From Algibacter sp. (GTDB lineage: Bacteria; Bacteroidota; Bacteroidia; Flavobacteriales; Flavobacteriaceae), in the NCBI RefSeq assembly GCF_029245835.1, contig NZ_JAQWOO010000015.1:1-64000 (forward strand): a stretch of DNA of 64,000 bases. Reading direction: 5' to 3'. The position numbers and the translations under genes were made by a program. This document shows positions 40,901 through 50,472 of this stretch, piece after piece (position 1 is the first letter of the stretch; the number at the start of each line of letters is the position of its first letter). The notes below the pieces were generated by a model. The model searched no databases. It saw only the letters and a program-made list of their open reading frames with translations, and had not been told where the DNA came from.

Positions 40901-42346
40901 AACTTGATACACTTTTCCTCCTACTGTATATTGGTAGGCTACGGCTAATACCTCATCATTATTTAAACGTTGACTTAATGATATATAACCTAACTCAGTA
41001 TTTAATGTATACTCTTGACCATTAATTAATTTTCTAGCATTTTCAAGTTTTGCATAATCTCCACCTTCATTAACTTGAGCATTTAAAGTACCAAAACCTT
41101 GGTCTGCAGTAGAGATATCTCTAATTTGTTGTGTTAAAATGGAGCCTGTACCTATAGTAGTTGGGTCAAAATCATTATTACCATTATCTGGAAAAGGAAT
41201 AGGTGTATTAATGAAACCTACAGGAATAGGATCTAATAATAAGTTGTCATTTTCAGGCTGTGCAGAACTGTAAAATGACTCTCCTAAATCTTGAAGCGCC
41301 ACTATATTTCTAACATTCTCTGTTCTATTACTTCTATTGGTAACCCAAACTTCTAATCGGGTTATTTGTAGTCCTTTGTTATTTATAAATGGATAATTTG
41401 CTAAAGCATTATCGTATTCATCTTTAAAATATTGAGATAAGTAAAAATGTCTGTTTTCATCATATTCTCTGATAAAAAATTCAAATTCTTCAAGGGTCCC
41501 TCCACCTTGAGCAATGACAGTATTAGCTTGAGATTTTTGCTCAGAAAACACACCTGTAACAGTGGTTTTTCCGAACTGAAGTTGTGCCTTTACACCAAAT
41601 AAACTTTGCGCTCCTGTGATTAAAGAGCTATTTAAAGGCATATTCACATTACCAACTTCAATTTTTTGAATAATATCGTCCTCAGTTGGTGTATATTCTA
41701 ATTTAATAAGTTGTTGAAAATCAAAAGTAGATTGGGTATCGTAATTAGCATTTATTTGAAGTCTTGTACCTACTTTACCTACCAAACTCAAACTGATTCT
41801 TTGATCAAAATCAAACGTAAAATTACTTCTGTTTCTTGGTGAAAAGGATGGATTATCTTGTCTTGAAAAAAGGACACCTAAATCCATTTCAACAGATCCT
41901 TGAGGAATAACTTCAATAGTATCGCTTCCAAAAATACTTTCAAAAAAACCTGAGTTTACATAAAATTCTGGGAGTAAATTTTTTTGTTCGTCTGCTGTAC
42001 CATCTTTTTTTCCATCAAAAGCGTCAATTTTTTCTTTGTAATAACTTCGTAAATTTTCTTTTGCAACTAATGCGTAGTATTCCTTAGGCGTTAGGATTAA
42101 TGGGTAGTTAATATTAAACGCTCCTATTTTTTCTGTGTAGATATATCTATCTGTTAATGAATCATAAGTATATTTAGATTCAACACTATTTGGGTTAGGT
42201 ATTCTAATTTTACCTAAACTAAATCCCGTTTTTACTGAGTCTTGAGCTGGTTGTTGTGACCAAGCTACTAAAGAGCAACATAGTAATAATACTATTGAGA
42301 GAGATTGTTTCGTTAATCTGTATAGTCTTTGATTAGTTTGGTTCAA
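34964..42346 (-). CDS. sprA: T9SS outer membrane translocon / gliding motility protein SprA
   Basis: 2460 aa giant exported protein; 'VEMDLGVLFSRQDNPSFSPRNRSNFTFDFDQRISLSLVGKVGTRLQINANYDTQSTFDFQ'; ruvA-sprA-gcvH neighbourhood. Confidence 0.95.
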   Translation of the reverse strand: MNQTNQRLYRLTKQSLSIVLLLCCSLVAWSQQPAQDSVKTGFSLGKIRIPNPNSVESKYTYDSLTDRYIYTEKIGAFNINYPLILTPKEYYALVAKENLRSYYKEKIDAFDGKKDGTADEQKNLLPEFYVNSGFFESIFGSDTIEVIPQGSVEMDLGVLFSRQDNPSFSPRNRSNFTFDFDQRISLSLVGKVGTRLQINANYDTQSTFDFQQLIKLEYTPTEDDIIQKIEVGNVNMPLNSSLITGAQSLFGVKAQLQFGKTTVTGVFSEQKSQANTVIAQGGGTLEEFEFFIREYDENRHFYLSQYFKDEYDNALANYPFINNKGLQITRLEVWVTNRSNRTENVRNIVALQDLGESFYSSAQPENDNLLLDPIPVGFINTPIPFPDNGNNDFDPTTIGTGSILTQQIRDISTADQGFGTLNAQVNEGGDYAKLENARKLINGQEYTLNTELGYISLSQRLNNDEVLAVAYQYTVGGKVYQVGEFANDGVDATDVETNNQGQVTSVVNTALVLKMLKSSITNVNQPIWGLMMKNVYDTGAFNLSQDDFTLNIFYNEASPLNYITPAGGPGTSFALDINGNPVAPSTPSDDLIENSPLLRVFNLDKLNFNNDPQSRGDGFFDYVPGITVIPQNGKIVFTSAEPFGEYLFDVLGGGDYDNDASYNENQEKYVYDILYKSTKTAALDEVEKNKFKLKGRYKSTGGGDGIPIGAFNVPRGSVRVTAGGRVLVEGIDYTVNYQLGRVQILDESLKASNTPIQVSTENNAVFGQQTRRFTGLNVEHKFNENFVLGATLLNLNERPVTQKANFGSESINNTIFGLNGNYSTKVPFLTRLANKLPNIDTDVESNLSLRGEFAYLAPGAPKGTDFNGEATSYIDDFEGSQNGIDLKSQQSWFLSSRPLDINGNDIVDEQEDRAGIENGYGRGLLNWYTIDPIFYSNQRPGEISDDDVSNLYTSRVFINELFPDRDLVQGQNSVLFTLDLAYYPEERGPYNFEPGAEDNVLDNPIDSWAGITRQITSTDFEQQNVEYIDFWLQDPFQDNPTNPGGKLVFNLGNISEDIIKDGKKLYENGLPEDGDVTILRQQPTSWGTIVPQNQSLIYTFDTTGEDRVRQDVGYDGYIDAIEASPLDNPDNDPRITELNSIYSNFENLEDPSNDNYSYFLNVDGDIFQRYKKFNGVEGNTPDTFTNTQRASNTQPDVEDINRDNTMNTIDSYFEYELDLTRQNLPQTQADFDNLPDSNPLKEFLRDFKDRPRAFPNGESENVRWYQFRVPVQGSHVKAVGGINDLRSVRFTRIYLKDFQETTIFRFGTLDLVRSDWRRYTQALDKNDPTPEDAQTDFSVGVIGTLENEGSYKRPPGIEPEQLFNNNTVVRQNEQSLVVKTCNLETEDSRAVFKNINLDMRQYKRIRMFMHAEDGESGTGNLASDELVGFIRMGNDLTENYYQIEIPLQVSTSVTREGLWPEANEINLPIEILGKIKAQGISDMSLSNEDPTFYDVINGDIQLVTNQFAGYLAGQHRVGIKGNPNFGDIRTLMVGVKNATQDNALCAEVWFNELRLSDLDNEGGWAAVVSMDTNIADFANISATGRQSTSGFGSLEQGPSQRSLEDVKQYDVVTNINVGQLLPKKWGIQVPFNYAQSEELITPKYDQFYKDLTLDSRLDAADSNAEREAIKQQSEDYTKRQSINFIGVRKNRTTDATPRFYDVENVTLNYSYNKVEHRDFEIENAVNKTLRIGANYAHNFNPITIEPFKKNDSLFTGKYWKILKDFNFNLLPTSFTVNTDINRQFNKQKFREVDLTGSNIGIEELFRRNYTFDFQYAINYNLTNALQLNFQAANNNIVRNYFVDNDLIAGEQDADLDVWDGLMDVGDPNRQTQNLGITYQLPLNKIPTFSFIDATYQYTGSFQWQKGSDLFGNLEVNGETYDLGNTVQNSNVHNINTSLDMNRFYKYIGLVKKPIRRVRKRTNPGGAPPGARPNEDDKKKVSRPKSQSVTKLLNAGVDVLTSIKRIQVNYSENNGIFLPGYRQTPGFIGTLKPSVGFTFGSQRDIRDLAARRGWLTTFDEFNQQYTSTSTKQLDISASLQPFKDLKIDIVGNRAYYENFTENYQAPDTDGDGFSDEYIALTPNTFGNFNISTVLIKTAFGKSDEINSPAFDEFRTNRLKIADRLAEKFYGTTTYSRDIEGYPEGFGKNSQKVLLPSFLAAYSGQDANKITTNAFRDIPIPNWDLKYTGFMKFGWFKKRFKRFSVTHGYRSAYTINQFNTNLNLNLDPNDNEAPISGVPYSSQPQAALDQSGNLKNERLFSNINLTELFSPLVRIDMEMKNSVRILAEIKKDRLLSLSFDNNLVTEVQGNEYILGLGYRIKDLRIRSKLAGPKKRIVSDLNMKADISIRDNKTIIRYLDLENNQITSGQTIWGLKYSADYAFSKNLTGIFYFDYTFSDYAISTAFPQTTIRSGFTVRYNFGN

Positions 42347-42352
42347 AATATA

Positions 42353-42934
42353 TTATAAATTTTTTAAGGCTTGTTTTATAATGGTTTCAACATCTGCATC
42401 AGGTTGACCAGCCATAATTTTATCCACAACACGTTCAGCCTGTTTTTTCACAAAACCAAGCACCTCCAGAGCAGATAACGCTTCATCTCTATTGGTATTG
42501 CCTTTAGAAACAGAAACTTCATCAATATCGTAAATCTTTAAAATTTTATCTTTTAAGTCTAAAATAACACGTTGTGCCGTTTTAGCTCCAATCCCTTTTA
42601 TGGACTGTATTAAAACCACATCACCACTAGCAATCCCTTCTCTGATTTGTTTTGGAGTTAATGATGATAACATGGTTCTGGCTATACTAGAACCAATGCC
42701 ACTTACAGAAATAAGTAATCTAAATATTTCGCGCTCTGCTAGAGAAGAAAACCCGTATAGTGTATGGGCGTCTTCTTTAACTTGAAGATGTGTAAATAAT
42801 TTTAAGTTTTCTCCATCTGGAATTTGCGAATAGGTATGCAATGAGATGTTCAACATATAGCCTACACCGTTACAATCAATAACAACATGTGTTGGATTTT
42901 TTTCAGTAAGTTTCCCTTGAATATGTGTTATCAT
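42353..42934 (-). CDS. ruvA: Holliday junction branch migration protein RuvA
   Basis: 'MITHIQGKLTEKNPTHVVIDCNGVGYMLNI', HhH 'LISVSGIGSSIARTMLSSL', 'IKGIGAKTAQRVILDLKDK'. Confidence 0.96.
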   Translation of the reverse strand: MITHIQGKLTEKNPTHVVIDCNGVGYMLNISLHTYSQIPDGENLKLFTHLQVKEDAHTLYGFSSLAEREIFRLLISVSGIGSSIARTMLSSLTPKQIREGIASGDVVLIQSIKGIGAKTAQRVILDLKDKILKIYDIDEVSVSKGNTNRDEALSALEVLGFVKKQAERVVDKIMAGQPDADVETIIKQALKNL

Positions 42935-42983
42935 GAATTGTTATCCTTAACCTTCAAATGTAATAAAATTATTTACATTAGAT

Positions 42984-45281
42984 TTACTTACTTTTCGCAT
43001 TTTCTAAATGCCTTTTTTCTTTCTGTTGAGCATCTATAACAGCAATAGCAGTCATATTTACTATTTCATCAACACTTGCACCTAATTGTAAAATATGTAC
43101 AGGCTTTTTCATACCCATCATAATTGGTCCAATAGAATCGGCTTCATTCAATTCTTTCAACAACTTATATGTAATATTTGCGGCATCTAGATTAGGAAAA
43201 ATTAAAGCATTTACTTTCTTACCAACCAATTTTGAAAACGGAAATCGTTCACGAAGCATCTCATCATTCAAGGCAAAATCGGTTTGTAATTCACCATCTA
43301 CATCTAGGTCTGGGTAATGACGATGAAGATAAGATACCGCTTCTCTAACTTTAGATGCTTTTTCGTTTATTGATGACCCAAAATTAGAATATGAAACCAT
43401 AGCCATAACAGGGTTTAAACCAAAAAGTTTAATAACACTAGACGTCATTTGGGTAATTTTAGCTAGAGTCTTAGCGTCTGGATCAATGTTTATAGAGGTA
43501 TCACTTAAAAATATAGGTCCTCTTTTAGTCATCATAATGTTTGTGGTAGCCACTTTACTTACGCCATCTGCCATACCTATGAGCTCTAACATAGGTTTAA
43601 CTACAGTAGGATAATTACGAGAATACCCTGAAATTAAAGCGTCGGCATCACCCTCATTAACCATCATTGCTGCAAAATAATTACGTTCCCGCATTAAACG
43701 TTGTGCTGAGTAAAAGGTTACACCCCTACGTTTACGTTGCTCCCAATATACTTTGGCGTACTTGTTTTTTCTGTCATTTTCTTCGTCAGTTTTGGGGTCT
43801 ATTATCAAAACATCACCTTCAAACTCAATCTCTTTCATTAAAGTTTCAATAGTGTCTTTTCTGCCTAATAAAATTGGTACTGCAATACCTTCTTCATAAA
43901 CTATTTGTGCTGCTTTTAAAACATCTAATTGGTCCGCTTCAGCAAAAACAACACGTTTAGGATTTATTCTTGCTCTGTTTAGCAACAATCTTACTAATTT
44001 GTTATCAGACCCTAAACGTTCTAATAATGAATCTGTATAGCGATTCCAGTCTTTAATTGGTTTTTTAGCAACACCACTTTCTATGGCAGCTTTTGCAACT
44101 GCTGGAGGTACTTCAGCAATTAAACGCGGATCGAATGGTTTTGGGATTATATAGTCTTTACCAAATGTTAATCTGGTTTCACCATAAGCAACATTCACTT
44201 GTTCTGGCACGGGCTCTTTAGCTAATTTAGCTAATGCGTATACTGCAGCCATTTTCATAGCCTCGTTAATTTTGGTTGCACGAACATCTAAAGCGCCTCT
44301 AAAGATAAAAGGAAATCCTAAAACATTATTGACTTGGTTTGGATGGTCGCTGCGTCCAGTTGCCATTATTATATCTTTTCTTGTTGCTACGGCAATATCA
44401 TACTTAATTTCAGGATTTGGATTAGCCATTGCAAAAACTATAGGATTTTTAGCCATAGCCAAAAGCATCTCTGGAGTAACTATATCTGCCATAGAAAGTC
44501 CAATAAACACATCAGCATCTTCCATAGCTTCATCCAGCGTATCTATTTTTCTATGTGTAGCGAACTCAGCTTTTTCAGGAGTTAAATTGTCTCTATCATC
44601 TCTAATAACACCTTTACTATCACACATCACCATATTTTCACGTTTTGCACCACAGGCTTGATATAAACGAGAACATGAAATGGCTGCTGCTCCAGCACCA
44701 CTGATAACAATTTTTACGTCACTAAGTTTCTTTTCTGCTAATTCTACTGCATTTAATAATGCTGCCGCAGAAATAATAGCCGTACCATGTTGATCATCAT
44801 GCATTACTGGAATATCCAGCTCTTCTTTTAGACGTCTTTCAATTTCAAAAGCTTCAGGTGCTTTTATATCTTCAAGATTGATGCCTCCAAAAGTAGGTGC
44901 AATCATTTTTACGGTTTGAATAAACTCTTCAACATTCTCCGTGTCTACCTCAATGTCAAATACATCTATATCTGCAAAAATTTTGAATAACAGCCCTTTA
45001 CCTTCCATAACAGGCTTTGAAGCTTCAGGACCAATATTCCCTAAACCTAAAACTGCTGTTCCGTTAGATATTACAGCAACTAAGTTTCCTTTTGCAGTAT
45101 ATTTATAAACATGTTCTTTGTTTTTCTCAATCTCCAAACAAGGCGCAGCAACACCGGGCGAATAGGCCAAAGACAAATCGCGTTGGCTTGCATATTTTTT
45201 GGTTGGAACAACTTTAATTTTACCAGGAGTTGGTTTTGCGTGGTATATAAGGGCTTCTCTACGTTTGCTTTCTTCGCTCAT
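42984..45281 (-). CDS. maeB: NADP-dependent malic enzyme fused to phosphotransacetylase-like domain
   Basis: '[17 protein letters not shown]', '[19 protein letters not shown]'; C-terminal PTA-like domain. Confidence 0.93.
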   Translation of the reverse strand: MSEESKRREALIYHAKPTPGKIKVVPTKKYASQRDLSLAYSPGVAAPCLEIEKNKEHVYKYTAKGNLVAVISNGTAVLGLGNIGPEASKPVMEGKGLLFKIFADIDVFDIEVDTENVEEFIQTVKMIAPTFGGINLEDIKAPEAFEIERRLKEELDIPVMHDDQHGTAIISAAALLNAVELAEKKLSDVKIVISGAGAAAISCSRLYQACGAKRENMVMCDSKGVIRDDRDNLTPEKAEFATHRKIDTLDEAMEDADVFIGLSMADIVTPEMLLAMAKNPIVFAMANPNPEIKYDIAVATRKDIIMATGRSDHPNQVNNVLGFPFIFRGALDVRATKINEAMKMAAVYALAKLAKEPVPEQVNVAYGETRLTFGKDYIIPKPFDPRLIAEVPPAVAKAAIESGVAKKPIKDWNRYTDSLLERLGSDNKLVRLLLNRARINPKRVVFAEADQLDVLKAAQIVYEEGIAVPILLGRKDTIETLMKEIEFEGDVLIIDPKTDEENDRKNKYAKVYWEQRKRRGVTFYSAQRLMRERNYFAAMMVNEGDADALISGYSRNYPTVVKPMLELIGMADGVSKVATTNIMMTKRGPIFLSDTSINIDPDAKTLAKITQMTSSVIKLFGLNPVMAMVSYSNFGSSINEKASKVREAVSYLHRHYPDLDVDGELQTDFALNDEMLRERFPFSKLVGKKVNALIFPNLDAANITYKLLKELNEADSIGPIMMGMKKPVHILQLGASVDEIVNMTAIAVIDAQQKEKRHLENAKSK

Positions 45282-45336
45282 ATGGATAATTAATTAACTT
45301 AACGAACAAAGATAATAATCCTATCAAACGATACAC

Positions 45337-46302
45337 CTAATCTTTTAAAAAATTGATGTTTCTTTTTAATCCTGAAAACTTAGTGCGTTTTACGGCTGAA
45401 TTTTTAAATACTTTTTTAAAAGTGTCTTCAGTAATCTCTTCCCAATCTTTTTTAGTCATGGATAATAATTCTGGATGCGGATTAAACAAAGGTTCGTTAT
45501 GCGCTTTTGAAAACCGATTCCATGGGCACACATCTTGACACACATCACAACCAAACATCCAATCGTCCAGTTGCCCTTTAAATTCGAAAGGAATATTTTC
45601 TTTTAATTCTATGGTGAAATATGAAATACATTTGCTACCATCAACCACATAGGGTTCTGTTATCGCTTCAGTAGGGCAAGCATCAATACAAGCTGTACAT
45701 GAACCACAATGATCTGTTGTTGCTGAATCGTATTCTAAGTCTAAATCAATAATTAGTTCAGCAATAAAATAAAAAGAGCCTACTTGCTGGGTTATTAGGT
45801 TACTATGCTTCCCTATCCAACCCAAACCAGATTTTGCTGCCCAAGCTTTATCTAAAACGGGAGCAGAATCAACAAAAGCACGACCATGAACATCCCCTAT
45901 TTCATCCTGAATAAAATGGAGTAATGTTTTGAGTTTATCTTTTATGACTAAATGATAATCGGTTCCAAACGCGTACTTCGAAATCTTGAAACTATCTTGA
46001 TTTTGCGTTTCCGAAGGAAAATAATTTAACAATAGTGAAATAACACTTTTTGAACCTTCAACCAATTTTGTTGGATCTAAACGCTTGTCAAAATGGTTTT
46101 CCATGTATTGCATTTGCCCATGCATATTCTTATTTAACCATTTCTCTAAACGAGGGGCTTCTTCTTCTAAAAAATTTGCTTTACTTATGCCACAAGATAA
46201 AAATCCGAGGCGTTTGGCTTCGGTTTTAATGAGAGAAGTCCTCTCTCTAGCTCTCTCCAAAAGGGAAAGAGAACCCAAACTCAAGTTTTTTTTAGTATTC
46301 AT
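45337..46302 (-). CDS. queG: Epoxyqueuosine reductase QueG
   Basis: '[26 protein letters not shown]', 4Fe-4S '[16 protein letters not shown]' and '[11 protein letters not shown]'. Confidence 0.94.
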   Translation of the reverse strand: MNTKKNLSLGSLSLLERARERTSLIKTEAKRLGFLSCGISKANFLEEEAPRLEKWLNKNMHGQMQYMENHFDKRLDPTKLVEGSKSVISLLLNYFPSETQNQDSFKISKYAFGTDYHLVIKDKLKTLLHFIQDEIGDVHGRAFVDSAPVLDKAWAAKSGLGWIGKHSNLITQQVGSFYFIAELIIDLDLEYDSATTDHCGSCTACIDACPTEAITEPYVVDGSKCISYFTIELKENIPFEFKGQLDDWMFGCDVCQDVCPWNRFSKAHNEPLFNPHPELLSMTKKDWEEITEDTFKKVFKNSAVKRTKFSGLKRNINFLKD

Positions 46303-46338
46303 AATATCTCCTCCCTTTTGGGGAGGTTGGGTGGGACT
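46236..46338. repeat. Bipartite inverted-repeat element spanning the ruvB-queG junction and queG 5' end
   Basis: 'cctccccaaaagggagg' hairpin plus 'ctctttcccttttggagagagctagagagagg' on the minus strand; queG start lies inside. Confidence 0.55.
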
Positions 46339-47361
46339 TTAAAACAACCCACCTTGTATTGGTCCTTTAACCTTCCCTAAATGCTTATATGCTTGCTCTG
46401 TAACTTCACGTCCACGGGGAGTTCGCATAATAAAACCTTGTTGTATTAAAAACGGTTCGTAAACCTCTTCTATAGTTTCGGTGCTTTCACTAACTGCTGT
46501 TGCAATGGTAGAAATTCCAACCGGACCCCCTTTAAACTTATCAATGATTGTGGTTAAAATTTTATTATCCATTTCATCCAATCCGTGGGCGTCAACATTT
46601 AAGGCTTCTAAAGCATATTTCGCAATTTTAATATCGATATTTCCGTTCCCTTTTATTTGAGCAAAATCTCGAACACGGCGTAATAAAGCGTTTGCGATTC
46701 TTGGTGTGCCTCTGCTTCGGCCTGCAATTTCTATAGCCGCTTCCATGGAAATGGGAACATCTAAAATTTCGGCACTTCTCTGTACAATTGTGGTTAGTAA
46801 ATCGGTTTTGTAATATTGCAACCTACTTTGAATACCAAAACGGGCTCGCATAGGTGCCGTTAATAAACCTGAACGCGTTGTTGCGCCAACTAAAGTAAAC
46901 GGATTTAAATTGATTTGTACCGAACGTGCATTTGGACCAGATTCAATCATGATATCGATTTTATAATCTTCCATAGCCGAATATAAGTACTCCTCAACTA
47001 TAGGGCTTAATCGATGAATCTCATCAATAAATAGCACATCACGTTCTTCTAAATTTGTAAGTAACCCTGCCAAATCACCTGGTTTGTCTAAAACAGGGCC
47101 TGATGTGACTTTGATACCAACCGTTAATTCGTTAGCCAAAATATGGGCTAAGGTTGTTTTACCCAATCCTGGAGGGCCATGGAATAAGGTATGATCTAAA
47201 GCTTCGGTTCTTAAATTTGCAGCTTGAACAAATATTTGAAGATTTTCAAGCACTTGATCCTGACCCGTAAAATCATCAAATGACAAGGGTCTTAATTTTC
47301 TTTCTACATCTAATTCTTCAGGTGAAAAATTATCGTCTGTTGGATCTAGGTTTTCGTTCAT
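46339..47361 (-). CDS. ruvB: Holliday junction branch migration DNA helicase RuvB
   Basis: '[26 protein letters not shown]', Walker A '[13 protein letters not shown]', 'FIDEIHRL'. Confidence 0.97.
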   Translation of the reverse strand: MNENLDPTDDNFSPEELDVERKLRPLSFDDFTGQDQVLENLQIFVQAANLRTEALDHTLFHGPPGLGKTTLAHILANELTVGIKVTSGPVLDKPGDLAGLLTNLEERDVLFIDEIHRLSPIVEEYLYSAMEDYKIDIMIESGPNARSVQINLNPFTLVGATTRSGLLTAPMRARFGIQSRLQYYKTDLLTTIVQRSAEILDVPISMEAAIEIAGRSRGTPRIANALLRRVRDFAQIKGNGNIDIKIAKYALEALNVDAHGLDEMDNKILTTIIDKFKGGPVGISTIATAVSESTETIEEVYEPFLIQQGFIMRTPRGREVTEQAYKHLGKVKGPIQGGLF

Positions 47362-47423
47362 ACACACTCCTGTGAAAACAGGAATCTTTTTTTAGATTAT
47401 TACTTAGTCTGAATATTGATTCA

Positions 47424-47454
47424 AACCTACAAGGTTATTAAAACCTTGCAGGTT
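47424..47454. repeat. Intergenic palindrome aacctacaaggtt-att-aaaaccttgcaggtt
   Basis: Near-perfect inverted repeat. Confidence 0.6.
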
Positions 47455-47475
47455 GATGTAACAAATATAAAGAAA

Positions 47476-47501
47476 AAGCCTTTCCAAACTGGAAAGGCTT
47501 T
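47476..47501 (-). terminator. Terminator downstream of ompA-like gene
   Basis: aaagcctttcca-aact-ggaaaggcttt; minus-strand T run. Confidence 0.75.
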
Positions 47502-47572
47502 ATCAAATAATTTGGTTGATTTTAGGTTGGTTAAAGGTTTTTATTTATGAGATTCCTGCCTGCACAGGAATT

Positions 47573-49477
47573 TTATTTTAAAATTGTAAACTCACAACGC
47601 CTGTTAATATCATATGCTCTGTCATCGCAAATGCCTTCTTTTACACAATCGTTAAGGGGTTGCATTTCGCCATATCCAATACTTTTTAATCGGTTTCTTT
47701 GAATGCCTTGACTGACTAAATATTCTAGTGTTGATGCAGCACGTTTTTTAGATAGGTTTAAGTTGTACTCATCTGGTCCGCGAGCATCTGTATGCGCAGA
47801 CACTTCAACTTCCATAGATGGATATTTCTTCATTAAATCTACTAATACATTTAATGTTGTAGCAGCATCTTCACGAATAACAGCTTCATCAAAATCAAAG
47901 AAAATCTTATCTAATTCAACCTGTACAACTTGTTCAGTGCCTACCTGTTTTTCTTTTACACGCTCTTCAGCATCCGCGAACGACTCCAAATTCAAGTAAA
48001 TATTATGTTGAACTAACCCTTTGCTATCTGTTGAGAATTCAACATCTTGAGGAATATATGCTTTTCGTGTTCCTCGTACTTTATACTTTTTATTTGGTTC
48101 AATTTTGAAAATGTAATACGCATCATCGCCAACAATAGCATCTTGAATTACAGTGTCTGACTCATCAAACAAGGTTACTAAAGACCCTCCAAGTAATGCT
48201 TTACTATTTAAGTCTTGTACAATACCTTCAACTTGATACATGGTTAACGGGTTTTGTTCTCTTGCAAACCCAAATAATCTGTCATAACCCGTTCGGTTTG
48301 AAGACACATACCCTTTATTATTCTTCTCTCTAATCACATAAGCAAAATCGTCTAAATTACTATTTATAGAGCTACCTAGGTTTACAGGTTTATCAAATGT
48401 ATCATTCACCATATTGCTTCTAAATACATCTAATCCGCCGTAACCTTGATGACCTATTGAAGAGAAATACAACACATTAAACTCACTAATAAAAGGAAAC
48501 TGTTCTCTGTGTTTCGTGTTTATGGTGTTGCCTAAATTTTCTGGTTCGCCATAGGTTCCATCATCATTAATTGAAACTCTATAAATATCAAAACTCCCGA
48601 AATTTCCTGGCATATCACTAGCAAAGTAAAGCGTTTTTTCATCTTTACTTAATGCTGGGTGCTCTGTACTATAAGTGTTTGATGTAAATGGTAATGCGGT
48701 AACATTGGTCCATACGTTATCTATTAATTCAGCTTTATAAATTTTAATGTGAGCAATTCTTTCAACATCTGTTTTTTTACGCGTTGTATTTGTTCTATTG
48801 AAATAGATCGTTTTGCCATCTTTAGTAAACACAGCGCTGCTTTCATGCGAACTGGTATTAATAGCTTCGGAAAACGGTTGAATATTTTCTAAAACATTTT
48901 GACTCGTTATTGTGGCACTATACAAATCTAAATACGGTAAATTATTCCATGTATAAGCTGGGTTTTCAGAATTTCTTGCGGAAGCAAAAGCCACTTTGTC
49001 ATCACCATAAAAAGACAAGCCAAAATCGCTACTAGAATTTTTATTTTCAATTTGTTTTAATTTGAAGGTATGCGGGGTTGTTTTATCGGTTTCCTCTATA
49101 AAAGCAGGTGTATTAAACGGTTTATTGTAATATCTTTTTAAATGTTTATCGGCTTCTTTATAGTCTTTAACTCCTTTTAAAGCTTGAGCAAATCTAAAAT
49201 GATAATCAATATCAATAGAATCTCCATACTCTACAAACAACTCTCGGTATGTTTTAATGGCTTTTTGAAGACTCGAATTATAATAGTAACTGTCTGCTAA
49301 ATTTTGAAGCACTTCTTGGTTGCGCTCTTTTGTTTCGTATATTTCAGCAGCATCTTTATAAGCTCTCATTTCAAAAAGCTTATTAACACGCTTTAAATTT
49401 TTCTTTTGTGCAGATGCCATTCCACTAACTAATAAAAGGCCTGCAAGTATGTATGTGTATTTTTTCATGTTTTCCAA
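47573..49477 (-). CDS. OmpA family protein with PD40/TPR-like N-terminal region
   Basis: C-terminal OmpA 'VSAHTDARGPDEYNLNLSKKRAASTLEYLVSQGI'; 'GKTIYFNRTN', 'EKTLYFASDMPGNFGSFDIYRV' WD40-like repeats. Confidence 0.93.
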   Translation of the reverse strand: MENMKKYTYILAGLLLVSGMASAQKKNLKRVNKLFEMRAYKDAAEIYETKERNQEVLQNLADSYYYNSSLQKAIKTYRELFVEYGDSIDIDYHFRFAQALKGVKDYKEADKHLKRYYNKPFNTPAFIEETDKTTPHTFKLKQIENKNSSSDFGLSFYGDDKVAFASARNSENPAYTWNNLPYLDLYSATITSQNVLENIQPFSEAINTSSHESSAVFTKDGKTIYFNRTNTTRKKTDVERIAHIKIYKAELIDNVWTNVTALPFTSNTYSTEHPALSKDEKTLYFASDMPGNFGSFDIYRVSINDDGTYGEPENLGNTINTKHREQFPFISEFNVLYFSSIGHQGYGGLDVFRSNMVNDTFDKPVNLGSSINSNLDDFAYVIREKNNKGYVSSNRTGYDRLFGFAREQNPLTMYQVEGIVQDLNSKALLGGSLVTLFDESDTVIQDAIVGDDAYYIFKIEPNKKYKVRGTRKAYIPQDVEFSTDSKGLVQHNIYLNLESFADAEERVKEKQVGTEQVVQVELDKIFFDFDEAVIREDAATTLNVLVDLMKKYPSMEVEVSAHTDARGPDEYNLNLSKKRAASTLEYLVSQGIQRNRLKSIGYGEMQPLNDCVKEGICDDRAYDINRRCEFTILK

Positions 49478-49488
49478 TTATTAATATG

Positions 49489-50445
49489 TTAGAAGAATCT
49501 AGGTGAACGATCGTATCCGCTTTTAAAGCCGAATAAATCAACATCGAATAAAATGAATATTTCATGCGACCCTGAATTGAAATCTCCTAAGTTAGTTGTT
49601 GTATAATCGTAAGCATAACCAACTCTAAGCTCTGGTGTAATCCTGAAATTCACTAAAGCACTTATCGCATCTCCTAAGCGATACCCTAAACCGGCTTCTA
49701 GTTTTTCGTTAATTAACACATTTGCTGTAATATCTACAGCTAATGGCGCTCCTTTAACACCTCTAGCCATAAAGGCTGGTTTCAGTTTTAAATTTTTATC
49801 AATATCAAAAACGTATCCACCTGTTAAAAAGTAGTGTACGTTCTGAACACCAGTTGCCTTGATGCCGTTTTCATTTTCAAGATGTTTTGTTGAAAGCATA
49901 TTTGGTGCTGATAATCCTAAATAGTAATTATCTGTAAAAAAGAAAGCACCAATTCCTAAATTTGGAAAGGCTTTACTAATGTTTTCATCAAAAGCTTCAT
50001 CTGAGCTTGCTCCTCCTGATTGTAATTGAAATCCGTTAAAATTAGTATCAAAAAGAGTTACACCAGCTTTTACACCAAATGATATTTTACTTTCTATACC
50101 TACAGGCAACACATAAGCGAAATCTGCAAATATATTATTTTCGTTTACTACGTCTCCAATATTATCATTGGTGAAAGAGATTCCCACCTCTATTCTATCG
50201 TTAATAGGTGTGTGGGCAAAAAAGCTTCCTGTTTTTGGTGCGCCTTCTAGACCTACCCATTGTGTTCTGTATAATCCTCCTAGGTTTAATATGCCCTCTT
50301 CCGCGGTAGCGTAAGCTGGATTAATGACACTCATATTGTACATGTATTGTGTAAATTGAGCATCTTGTTGCGCGTTACTTTGAAAAGACAGTATGATTAT
50401 ACTTAACAAAGCAGCTATTTTATGATATATATTTAAATGTTTCAT
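49489..50445 (-). CDS. PorP/SprF family type IX secretion outer membrane protein
   Basis: 'QDAQFTQYMYNMSVINPAYATAEEGILNLGGLYRTQWVGLEGAPKT'. Confidence 0.94.
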   Translation of the reverse strand: MKHLNIYHKIAALLSIIILSFQSNAQQDAQFTQYMYNMSVINPAYATAEEGILNLGGLYRTQWVGLEGAPKTGSFFAHTPINDRIEVGISFTNDNIGDVVNENNIFADFAYVLPVGIESKISFGVKAGVTLFDTNFNGFQLQSGGASSDEAFDENISKAFPNLGIGAFFFTDNYYLGLSAPNMLSTKHLENENGIKATGVQNVHYFLTGGYVFDIDKNLKLKPAFMARGVKGAPLAVDITANVLINEKLEAGLGYRLGDAISALVNFRITPELRVGYAYDYTTTNLGDFNSGSHEIFILFDVDLFGFKSGYDRSPRFF

Positions 50446-50472
50446 AGTTTCTAAATTTGCTTTATCTATAAA

